Shown: one piece after another, positions 46,449 through 54,207 of the stretch
Layout: each line of letters starts with the position of its first letter
Numbering within the stretch: the stretch's first letter is position 1
Assembly: GCF_000753865.1 (NCBI RefSeq)
Contig: NZ_JQFW01000001.1
Coordinates: forward strand, 1-64,000
Reading direction: 5' to 3'
Length of the DNA: 64,000 bases
Source of the DNA: Alteromonas sp. LOR
GTDB lineage: Bacteria > Pseudomonadota > Gammaproteobacteria > Enterobacterales > Alteromonadaceae
Notes under the pieces: generated by a model
What the model was told of the DNA's origin: nothing
The model's database searches: none
What the model saw: the letters and a program-made list of their open reading frames with translations, nothing else
Made by a program: the position numbers and the translations under genes

Positions 46449-46925
46449 ATGCGCCTACAATTTAAAATTATTCTGTTTGTTTTGTTGATTCTGCCAAACG
46501 CCGTGTGTGCGAGCACAGAAAATGAAGAGCATCACCATTGGCAACAGTCTCCCCACCACTTGTCGCTTTTAGTAGCAACAACGAATACCGATGAACACGG
46601 TGACGCATTCACACTAGGCGTTGATTATGAATATCGCGTTAATGACTTTTTAGGAATAGGGCTAGTCGCAGAATATGCCTTTGGAGATATAGAGGCATTC
46701 ACCTATTTAGCGGTTGCCGATTTACATATTACCAATAACTTTATTGCCCAAGTCGGCCCCGGTGTAGAGTTTTTTGACGGCGAGGAAATTCCTGTGGCGC
46801 GTTTGGGTTTGCTTTACGAGTTTGAGTTGTCGGGCCTTACGCTTTCACCACAACTTCATTATGACTACCATCACGATCACGACGATGCCATAGTGGCAGG
46901 CCTAGCCTTTGGCATCGCGTTTTAG
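46449..46925 (+). CDS. small His-rich outer-membrane beta-barrel-like protein
   Basis: 158 aa. Signal peptide (about 1-21, ending AVCAS). The mature part shows alternating beta-strand pattern (FTLGVDYEYRVNDFLGIGLVAEYAFG; VARLGLLYEFELSGLTLSPQLHYDY) and ends in GIAF with a terminal Phe, as outer-membrane proteins do. About eight strands are expected. Two His/acid clusters, NEEHHHWQQSPHH near the N-terminus and HYDYHHDHDD near the C-terminus, could bind metal. No family name recognised. Confidence 0.7.
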   Translation: MRLQFKIILFVLLILPNAVCASTENEEHHHWQQSPHHLSLLVATTNTDEHGDAFTLGVDYEYRVNDFLGIGLVAEYAFGDIEAFTYLAVADLHITNNFIAQVGPGVEFFDGEEIPVARLGLLYEFELSGLTLSPQLHYDYHHDHDDAIVAGLAFGIAF

Positions 46926-46949
46926 CAGTCGTAAGTTGAGAAAGGCGTT

Positions 46950-47996
46950 TTATTGCACCACTTCAACACCAATGGTGACAACAGACTCTGCGCTTTTTAT
47001 GGGTGGCGTTTGATTAACCATCATTACCGTTCCGCTAATCGGCGCTGTGATAGTTTCCACTTGGTTTCCAAAGTAATCCAAAACGGTGCCCACTTCTTGG
47101 CCTTGTTGTACTTTATCCCCAATAACTACAGCAGGCTGGAAAAAGCCGGTTGTAGTGCTTTTTGCTGATTTTAGGGTTTCATAAATAATAGGCTCTGGAT
47201 GCTCGGCAGGCTCTCCCTCCAACATATCCAAAAAGACCATTGTGTTTCTAGCCACTGTGAACGCGTCTTTTACAAATTCTTCCTTTGATTGCGCAAGATG
47301 ACCAATTTCAGTAGTCAGGCCCGGCTTTCCTCGTGTCATTGCAGTGTTAGGGTAAGAAATAGAATTATTAGGGTCCTTTGGTCTGTCACCGTAAAGCACA
47401 ATATGTTGCATACCTGTTGCCTTGGCAAAGGCCAGAGTCAATTCATCTAACGCTTCATCACCAATAAACGGAGAATAAACGTGGTTCAGCAGGCTCTGAT
47501 TTGCACTACCAGAATGCATATCAACGAGAAAGTCAGCTTTACTGATAAATTCTTTTGTCAGTAAGTCTGCAATTTGTTCGGTAGGCGTCCCATCAGCACT
47601 ACCTGGAAATTCTCTATTTAAGTTTTTTTCATCACGAGGGTTCAGCGCTAGCCGATGTTCATGAAAACCGTCCAAATTTGCCAAGTGCACCACAACAAGC
47701 ACTCCACTCATTTCTTTGGGATTGATGCTTTGCTGCAACTGTTGCAGTGCAAACATAGAAGGGTATTCGTCGCCATGAATGCCAGCCGTAAGCAGGAGCA
47801 CAGGCCCTTCTTTTTCACCATTAATCACAGTAACTGGTAAAGACACCTCTTTTTTATTCGCCATATACGATGTTTTATGACCAGTATTAGTTGTCTTGCC
47901 CATGAGCTCGAATGGGGCATTGGCACTTATAGGCGGACTCACCAGAGATAAAATAGCGACCACAAAAGAAGCCACTGATTTTGTTTTATATTGCAT
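46950..47996 (-). CDS. exported succinylglutamate desuccinylase/aspartoacylase-family protein
   Basis: 348 aa. Signal peptide (about 1-25). Zinc-dependent deacylase of the M14-like AstE/AspA group: GIHGDEYPSMF carries the His and Glu ligands, NLNREFPG the substrate-binding Arg, and VDMHSGS the third His. The C-terminal half (about 260-345) has a biotinyl-lipoyl-like beta fold, DKVQQGQEVGTVLDYFG and APISGTVMMV. Export is unusual for a catabolic AstE, so it probably trims an outside or periplasmic N-acyl compound. Same strand as the siderophore-type operon but separated by a hairpin. Confidence 0.87.
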   Translation of the reverse strand: MQYKTKSVASFVVAILSLVSPPISANAPFELMGKTTNTGHKTSYMANKKEVSLPVTVINGEKEGPVLLLTAGIHGDEYPSMFALQQLQQSINPKEMSGVLVVVHLANLDGFHEHRLALNPRDEKNLNREFPGSADGTPTEQIADLLTKEFISKADFLVDMHSGSANQSLLNHVYSPFIGDEALDELTLAFAKATGMQHIVLYGDRPKDPNNSISYPNTAMTRGKPGLTTEIGHLAQSKEEFVKDAFTVARNTMVFLDMLEGEPAEHPEPIIYETLKSAKSTTTGFFQPAVVIGDKVQQGQEVGTVLDYFGNQVETITAPISGTVMMVNQTPPIKSAESVVTIGVEVVQ

Positions 47997-48031
47997 TAAT
48001 TAAACCCTTTCTGAAGGCAAGATAACGGAAA

Positions 48032-48050
48032 CACGCTATAAAATAGCGTG
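48032..48050 (-). terminator. possible terminator of the ABC/TonB receptor operon
   Basis: CACGCTAT-AAA-ATAGCGTG, perfect 8-bp stem 25 bases after the receptor stop. On the minus strand only a short T-run (TTTCCGTT) follows, so termination may be partial and allow read-through to the deacylase gene. Confidence 0.55.
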
Positions 48051-48074
48051 CTTAGAAAATTACTTAAACACTGT

Positions 48075-50270
48075 TTAAAAACGATACGCTGCCGACAGCC
48101 TAAATCGCTGTGGCGCACCAGGCTCAACCCACACATCGGCAAAAGAGTTGGTATAAAACTCTTCGTCAAATAGGTTGTCTACCGCCACTCTCACAGACAA
48201 GTTTTCAATAGGTTCAATCTCTGCAAACGCGCGCACTGTGGTGTAACTCGGTAAATAGAAATCAGTAGCGGTTTGGCCTAAACGCTCATCAACGTAAAGT
48301 AAACCAGAGCCTATGCGAACTGGCATATCTGCAATCACTAGTCCTTTACTTATCTGCACACTGAGTTGGTTTTCTGGTACATTAATAAGCGGGTCGCCAG
48401 ACTCTATGGCTGATACAAAGTTGGCGTCTGCCGCATCATTTGTGCTTTCTGCATCAACAAAGCTATAAGACACCCAAAGTGAAATATCGTTTTCAAACTC
48501 AGCGTTAATGTCTAACTCTACACCTCGACTTCGCGCTTCGCCTGCTGGGGTTAAGAAAAAACCATCTGAGGCTTGTTCACTGTCATCAAACACGAGAATA
48601 TTGCTTTGCTCAATATTAAATACCGAGAAAGTAATATCGCCACGCACGTTATCAAACATCGACGTTAAATCGGCTTTAACACCGATTTCTGCCGACTCAG
48701 ATTCATTGGGCTCAAAAGGATTACCCGCAAAGTCTGATCCAGTGAGCTGACGGAAGCCTTCGCCGTAGGTCGCATACACGCTCGTGCTGTCGTTAAATAG
48801 ATAAACGGCACCCACCTGAGGCGAGAAGCGAGTATCATCTTGCGATGTTGTGGACACTGGGCTTGCCAAGCGGTTGTCAATTTCCTGCTCAAACTTATCG
48901 AAACGACCACCTAAACGAATTTGAAGGTTGTCGGTAATGTTAATTTGGTCTTGGAAATAGAATCCCCATGCCTTTTGCACTTCAAACCGGTTCAAGTTAT
49001 TGGACAGTTCAACCTCTGGAAGCGGCGAATAGTCTGGGTTGAAAATATCTAAAACCAAGTACTGATCTAAATCTAAGTCATTAATGTCAGTATCGCTTGC
49101 AAAAAACGGCGGGCGATAACGAAGGATTTCTTGATCGTTTTCAAACTTGTCATAGTCTGCACCAACAATAACTCGGTGAGTGACAGACCCCGTATCGAAC
49201 TGACCCGCAATTTCGCCACGCAATACCAAGTAGTCTGTCTCGAAGTTACGATACCGTTTGAAACGCGATAGCAGTGCTTGGTCTGGGTCGATAAACAACG
49301 TTTGGCGACCGCCGAAGTTATTTTCCAGTGCATTACCTTCAAACGTCGTATCTCGTAAACCGGCGCCTAAAAGCAGGTTCCAGTCGTCGGCTAGTTCGTG
49401 TGATATCTCAATTTGATGACCAACCACTTGGGTATCTATGGTGTCGCCGCTAGGGTCGCCAGTAAAGGTTTCGATGGGTTGATGACCTAACTCACCGTCA
49501 ATGGCCACTACGCCGCGGTCGAATGGTATTTTTTGTTCCGTATATTCCAGTTCATAGGAAATCGACGTATCTGCTGATACTTCCCATGTTACCGACGGAT
49601 AAAAGCCGAAGCGCTCTGTTTCAACCGTGTCGCGAAAACTCTCTGCATCTTCGTAAAAGCCAACAAGACGCACACCCACGTTTTCACTAGCCCCTGCAAC
49701 AGTCTGCAAGTCTGCTTCTACACGTTTTTGCTCCCAGCTTCCGTAGGTGGCTTGTACTTCACCGCCTTGGCGAAATTGTGGGCGCTTAGTCACCAGGTTA
49801 ATGGCACCGCCAGGCTCTCCTCGTCCAAATAATGCTGCTTTTGGACCTTTCAGTACTTCAACATGATCGATACCAGATAAATCCCGCGGCCCACCAAAGC
49901 CGCGACCGGCGTTGAAGCCGTTAACTAAAAACCCGCTAGGTAAGTTTTCATCGCCTGAAAAACCGCGAATCGCAAAGCTATTCCACAACCCACCAAAATT
50001 GTTTTGGCGAGCCACAGACGCCGATAAATCTAATGCATCGTTGAGATTCACAGCACCAGCATCACTGAGTAATCCAAGGTCGATATCTTGCGCTGCGGCA
50101 GGTACTTCTTTGTATTCAAAAGCGCCCTGATACGCGCGATGCATACCGTGAACAGTAATCTTTTCAACATCTGCTTCATTCGGCGCATTAGTATCTTGTG
50201 CATGTGAAGACGCATTAAACAGTGTCGCGATAGTGACGGCGAGGGTAGTTTTTACCCAATTAGTTTTCAT
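48075..50270 (-). CDS. TonB-dependent siderophore-type receptor
   Basis: 731 aa. Signal peptide (1-24), TonB-box-like VEKITVHGM, plug domain with SFAIRGFSGDENLPSGFLVNGF and HVEVLKGPKAALFGRGEPGGAINLVTKRPQ (the siderophore-receptor signature), then the barrel ending QRFRLSAAYRF. Expected to import a ferric siderophore or similar chelate. The start overlaps the end of the upstream permease gene by 11 bases. The link with an ABC-2 export system is unusual. No Fur box was recognised upstream of the operon. Confidence 0.93.
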   Translation of the reverse strand: MKTNWVKTTLAVTIATLFNASSHAQDTNAPNEADVEKITVHGMHRAYQGAFEYKEVPAAAQDIDLGLLSDAGAVNLNDALDLSASVARQNNFGGLWNSFAIRGFSGDENLPSGFLVNGFNAGRGFGGPRDLSGIDHVEVLKGPKAALFGRGEPGGAINLVTKRPQFRQGGEVQATYGSWEQKRVEADLQTVAGASENVGVRLVGFYEDAESFRDTVETERFGFYPSVTWEVSADTSISYELEYTEQKIPFDRGVVAIDGELGHQPIETFTGDPSGDTIDTQVVGHQIEISHELADDWNLLLGAGLRDTTFEGNALENNFGGRQTLFIDPDQALLSRFKRYRNFETDYLVLRGEIAGQFDTGSVTHRVIVGADYDKFENDQEILRYRPPFFASDTDINDLDLDQYLVLDIFNPDYSPLPEVELSNNLNRFEVQKAWGFYFQDQINITDNLQIRLGGRFDKFEQEIDNRLASPVSTTSQDDTRFSPQVGAVYLFNDSTSVYATYGEGFRQLTGSDFAGNPFEPNESESAEIGVKADLTSMFDNVRGDITFSVFNIEQSNILVFDDSEQASDGFFLTPAGEARSRGVELDINAEFENDISLWVSYSFVDAESTNDAADANFVSAIESGDPLINVPENQLSVQISKGLVIADMPVRIGSGLLYVDERLGQTATDFYLPSYTTVRAFAEIEPIENLSVRVAVDNLFDEEFYTNSFADVWVEPGAPQRFRLSAAYRF

Positions 50271-51573
50271 CGGTGTTTTCCTGTGAGTCTTTTAGTTTTT
50301 GTGGTGTAAATTGTGGAAGTTGCTCGAAGCTCTCTAGCGAAAACGCAGGCGCTTTGAACATGCGGTTATAATAAAAATCGCGAAGGCTGGCGTGAAAATG
50401 TCGTACGCTATTTTCATAGTGCACCATTGCTTGTACGTCAGTATCGGCGGCGCTTGATAGCAGGCGCTGCGTGAGCAGAGACGGTGATACCCACGCTATG
50501 TAACTCGCTATTTCATCTTTTTTGAGTGTTGATGCTTGGTAAGATTGTGAAAGCTCGCTGGCCTTTTCATCGCCCACTTGCTGAAAGGCGTAGTACCATT
50601 TCCAGTTAAATGAGCTATCGCGTTTGGGGTCAAACTCGGTGTAGTGAGTCCACTGCGGATGGCTTTTGAGAAATGCGCTCCAGGTTTCTTCTACAGGCTT
50701 GTCCCACGCGCCGTTTACCGCTTCACGCTGGATAAGCACAATGTCTCCGCCCTCTGGCGTGTCAACAAGGGCATTAATGATTGTGTGGCCGGTAACCGGA
50801 ACGACGACGGTCGTCATAAGCCACACGCCCAACATAATAGAAGCCAAATGAGTGGCACTAAACTGGGAAAAACGTTTTGCCGCACCAATAGCAAGTACGA
50901 TCACACTCCACATTGCAATATTGGCAATCACAATGGCGCAAACCTTCACTATACCGACTAGTTCAGCGCCATTGAGTACAGCAAATGCGACAAACGGAAG
51001 CAGCACGGCAAGAGCAAGGGGCACCAAAGTCACTATCACCCGCGACGTCCAAATTGCATGACTATTGCGTGCGGTTACGTTTAACAAATCAAAGCGGCGT
51101 GCTTCACGCTCTTTGGCTTTTAAATCGTACAGCAGCAGTATGATGAACAGTGGCAAAAGCACACTGGTCACGAAGGCGAAATCGAAACGGCCTAAAAAAG
51201 CGAGCTCGGGGTTGTCGGTGTCGCTTTCATAAATTTGTCCTTCTAGAGCGAGCATACGAATACGATGTTTCCAAGGAAATACATCCCGCTCACCTACCGC
51301 GGCAAACGCCAAACTGGTAGGCGGTGCATACGTTAGATGAAACGAGTAGTACGCAACCATTCCATAATTAGACTGGTGGTTGATAACAGCGTCGCGCTCT
51401 ACTTGGTCTTTTTCTAATAACCTTTCAATAGTGGCTTGTTGCTCCTGCATTTCTGCAAACCCCGCCCAAAGGGAAATGGAACTTAGCAGCAATACCACTA
51501 GCATGGTAAGTTTGAATTGGCGGTGCCCAAAAACGAAGCCCGCCTCACGTTTAATATCATTAAAACGCATCAT
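50260..51573 (-). CDS. ABC-2 type permease, DUF3526-like (second)
   Basis: 437 aa. One N-terminal helix, a large extracytoplasmic region (about 45-120), a helical bundle with LLYDLKAKEREARRFDLLNVTARN, three or more helices (about 175-270), then a second large soluble region and a short tail. No C-terminal membrane helix is obvious, so the protein may be partly degenerate compared with its neighbour, whose last helix is clear. Overlaps the upstream permease by ATGA and the receptor by 11 bases. Confidence 0.8.
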   Translation of the reverse strand: MMRFNDIKREAGFVFGHRQFKLTMLVVLLLSSISLWAGFAEMQEQQATIERLLEKDQVERDAVINHQSNYGMVAYYSFHLTYAPPTSLAFAAVGERDVFPWKHRIRMLALEGQIYESDTDNPELAFLGRFDFAFVTSVLLPLFIILLLYDLKAKEREARRFDLLNVTARNSHAIWTSRVIVTLVPLALAVLLPFVAFAVLNGAELVGIVKVCAIVIANIAMWSVIVLAIGAAKRFSQFSATHLASIMLGVWLMTTVVVPVTGHTIINALVDTPEGGDIVLIQREAVNGAWDKPVEETWSAFLKSHPQWTHYTEFDPKRDSSFNWKWYYAFQQVGDEKASELSQSYQASTLKKDEIASYIAWVSPSLLTQRLLSSAADTDVQAMVHYENSVRHFHASLRDFYYNRMFKAPAFSLESFEQLPQFTPQKLKDSQENTDEN

Positions 51574-53012
51574 GGGTTTAACCTCCTAACCGCAATACGA
51601 AGCAGCAGCACGGTAATGCCCACCCAAAAAAGCAGCTGCAAGAAGTACAAGTTTGCGTTGCTTATTCGTACCGCAGATTTTTCAGGCTCAAACTTAAACT
51701 CTGCTAACAATGCCCAGTTACTTGCGTCAACCACCGCTTTATCGGCTGCTTCCTCACTGGCATTGCGGTTCATGTCTAGTTTGTAATCAAGTTTTTCCAC
51801 ATGCACTTTATTAAGGCCTTGCACAAATTCTAAGCGCAGCGCTTCGGCTTCACGTAAAAAGCGGTGGTGGGTTTCAAGACTCGTGCCCGCCAATACGGTT
51901 GAAATTGAGCGGATGGCGACGGTAGGTGATAACCAGCCAAATTGACGGGCAATATGCGCCTGCTCTAGCTCTTGCTGCATACGATTTTCAGCAAATTCGC
52001 TTAACACCTCAGCCTGACGCTGCTCAGAATATTGGGCTACCACACCTCTGAAATTAACAGGTAAGTCATCCACAGAGTCCACGTTGTACTTGGCGAGTAA
52101 GTCTTGTTTAAGCTTTTTAAAGGCAGGGTCGTTAACGTCGTGCCCATCACCAAGGCTTCTTAATTTCTCTTCTACTTTAAAATCGGCCTCAAGCTTGCCC
52201 ATAGAGGGCGCTAAATTAGTCGCTACACTGCTACCTAAACGGGGAAGCAACACGCATGCGCTCATCCAAATGACAATTAATATTGTGAAACTCGCACTGC
52301 TCTTTTCAAATAGTGCAGAACACGCCGTTACCACCACAGTCCACAGTAAAAAGTACACGGCGTAACTAACGCTAAATAGCGCAACCAGTGATGCACTTTC
52401 ACCTGAAAAAGCGACATAAAAACACGCTAAAAGTAATGGCATCAGAAACACAGCGCTTGCCGCCGCTAAGGCTAACAATTTACCGAGCAACAGCTGTGAG
52501 CGGCTAGTACCTTGAGATAACAGCAAAGTGAGGGTACCGGCTTCACGCTCTCGAGATACACTGCCGTAACCGATAAGAATGATAAAAAGCGGCGCAAGCA
52601 CTAGCGCTAAAAAGCTAGGCGTTAAGCTGCTAAAACGTGTTAGGCCCGCCGACTGACGCTGCTCAGCAAACATTGCACTGTTTTGTCTGTGGCCCTCTAG
52701 GAAAATAGCATTGCCCGTGTAGGTATCTACCCCTGGCTCAATTACGCTTAATGGCGTTGGCGCGCGAAATACGTAATGACCATAATGCACCATGCGATGG
52801 GGGTGCTTATCAGGCTGCGCTTTAAAACGCTCCTCCGCTTTATGTTGAAGATGTTCGCGGGCATGAGCGGCTTCTTCTATATGAAATGCATTCACAACGA
52901 GCGCTGCTAAGGTAAGCACCGCACCCAACATCAGTACGGTGGCAGCAACTTTGGTGCGCAGCCAATAGCGCCATTGCTCTGCGCAAATAGTGTTGGCGAC
53001 ACGCAATATCAT
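51570..53012 (-). CDS. ABC-2 type permease, DUF3526-like (first)
   Basis: 480 aa. N-terminal helix (about 22-42), a large extracytoplasmic region, FIILIGYGSVSREREAGTLTLLLSQGTSRSQLLLGKLLAL (the family's cytosolic coupling segment), four central helices, a second soluble part and a C-terminal helix (FWVGITVLLLRIAVRRL). Paralogous to the next gene; the two probably form the heterodimeric membrane part of one transporter. Starts inside the ATPase stop codon (ATGA). Confidence 0.85.
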   Translation of the reverse strand: MILRVANTICAEQWRYWLRTKVAATVLMLGAVLTLAALVVNAFHIEEAAHAREHLQHKAEERFKAQPDKHPHRMVHYGHYVFRAPTPLSVIEPGVDTYTGNAIFLEGHRQNSAMFAEQRQSAGLTRFSSLTPSFLALVLAPLFIILIGYGSVSREREAGTLTLLLSQGTSRSQLLLGKLLALAAASAVFLMPLLLACFYVAFSGESASLVALFSVSYAVYFLLWTVVVTACSALFEKSSASFTILIVIWMSACVLLPRLGSSVATNLAPSMGKLEADFKVEEKLRSLGDGHDVNDPAFKKLKQDLLAKYNVDSVDDLPVNFRGVVAQYSEQRQAEVLSEFAENRMQQELEQAHIARQFGWLSPTVAIRSISTVLAGTSLETHHRFLREAEALRLEFVQGLNKVHVEKLDYKLDMNRNASEEAADKAVVDASNWALLAEFKFEPEKSAVRISNANLYFLQLLFWVGITVLLLRIAVRRLNP

Positions 53013-53731
53013 AGCGTACGCCCTGCAAACGCTGCGTGAACCGCTTCGGTATCGATGGGTGTATCAGCCACCCGCTCAAAGGACCCAGTCAGTTTACCGT
53101 CGCTTAATAGCACAATACGATGAGCCACTTGGCAAGCGCCGTAAACATCGTGCGTCACCATAAAAATAGTGGCGCCGTTTGCGGCAAGCTCAGACACTAG
53201 CGCATTGAATTCATCGATGGCTGCCGGGTCTAACCCTGAAGTAGGCTCATCTAAAAATAAAACCGGTGCATTGCGCAACAGCGCAAGGGCAATCGCCGTT
53301 TTTTGGCGCATCCCTTTTGAATAATTCGACAGCGCCTTTTTCCACGAGTTTTCTTGTAGCGCTACTTTGCGTAACGCGGCAAAAATGTCTTCGTCTGTTT
53401 TATCTACACCTGCAACTGATAGAAAATAGCGAATATTTTCTAAGCCAGAAAGATGGCCATACAAGGTGACTGACTCAGGAAGGTAAGCCACTGACTTTTG
53501 TACATCGTTAGTATTGGTGCTGGCGTTTTTACCTAGCACAGTTGCACTACCGCTACTTGCCTTCATTAACCCTAAAAAGGTTTTGAGGGTGGTCGATTTA
53601 CCTGCGCCATTTCCACCTAAAAGGGCGAAAACCTCGCCTTTTCCTACATTAAAATTAAGGTTATCTAAAAGCGTGCGGTCATCTACTCGCACAGTTAGCG
53701 CATCTGCGCATATAACGGAATTTGTGTGCAT
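53009..53731 (-). CDS. ABC transporter ATP-binding protein
   Basis: 240 aa. Walker A GGNGAGKST, Q-loop VAYLPES, signature YSKGMRQK, Walker B VLFLDEPTSGLDP and switch MVTHD are all intact. Similar to NosF/CcmA-type export ATPases that pair with ABC-2 permeases. First gene of a four-gene operon in which every junction overlaps. Confidence 0.94.
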   Translation of the reverse strand: MHTNSVICADALTVRVDDRTLLDNLNFNVGKGEVFALLGGNGAGKSTTLKTFLGLMKASSGSATVLGKNASTNTNDVQKSVAYLPESVTLYGHLSGLENIRYFLSVAGVDKTDEDIFAALRKVALQENSWKKALSNYSKGMRQKTAIALALLRNAPVLFLDEPTSGLDPAAIDEFNALVSELAANGATIFMVTHDVYGACQVAHRIVLLSDGKLTGSFERVADTPIDTEAVHAAFAGRTL

Positions 53732-54207
53732 TGTTTGATAAAGCTATAAAATTAAATTGATTTCGTAATGTTATATTATAACTATTGCCATGGGAATACG
53801 TTTTACTTTGATGTTTTCAAAAATTTTATGATGCGCGTTGGGTAAGAGGCTCTTTCAAATCTTTAGTGCTATTGATTAGTTAAGATTTTATACGAGCTAC
53901 AAAGCTCAATATGTGACTATTTAAGAAATGAATAACGCGCCTGCTCCACCTCGTTACTGGCCAACAACAAACACGGTCATCACAAAGCACTATCCATCGA
54001 GCAGAACTTATATTTGTAAACTATTCTTATGCCTAGAAAGAGTCTTTTGGAAATGTAATGAGGATGACTTTAAACGAGAGTTTGTTACCCTTTTAGAGCA
54101 GTCAGATCATAAGTAGCATCACGCTACTAGTACTGGCACTGCAGCAGAATGACCATTAGTGGAACCTTTCAGAGGCCGCTGTTTTTATTTTAATACTGAG
54201 ATCTCCA
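53732..54207. other. divergent intergenic region, ABC operon / CHASE3-GGDEF-EAL
   Basis: 476 bases. Holds the palindrome at 53770-53782. A 62-codon ATG-started frame at 53928-54116 has no recognisable sequence and no ribosome site; its end (DDFKREFVTLLEQ) looks protein-like, so it stays an open question. Confidence 0.45.
53770..53782. promoter_or_regulatory. 13-bp palindrome in the ABC operon promoter
   Basis: GTTATATTATAAC is a perfect palindrome about 40-50 bp upstream of the ATPase start and overlaps a -10-like TATAAT on the minus strand. It does not match the Fur consensus well. Operator role is inferred. Confidence 0.4.

Noticed and set aside
53770-53782. Fur box in front of the siderophore-type operon
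   Set aside because: The palindrome does not fit the GATAAT-based Fur consensus.
53928-54116. 62-codon ATG-started ORF
   Set aside because: No ribosome site or family; the acidic end is protein-like but not enough to call it.
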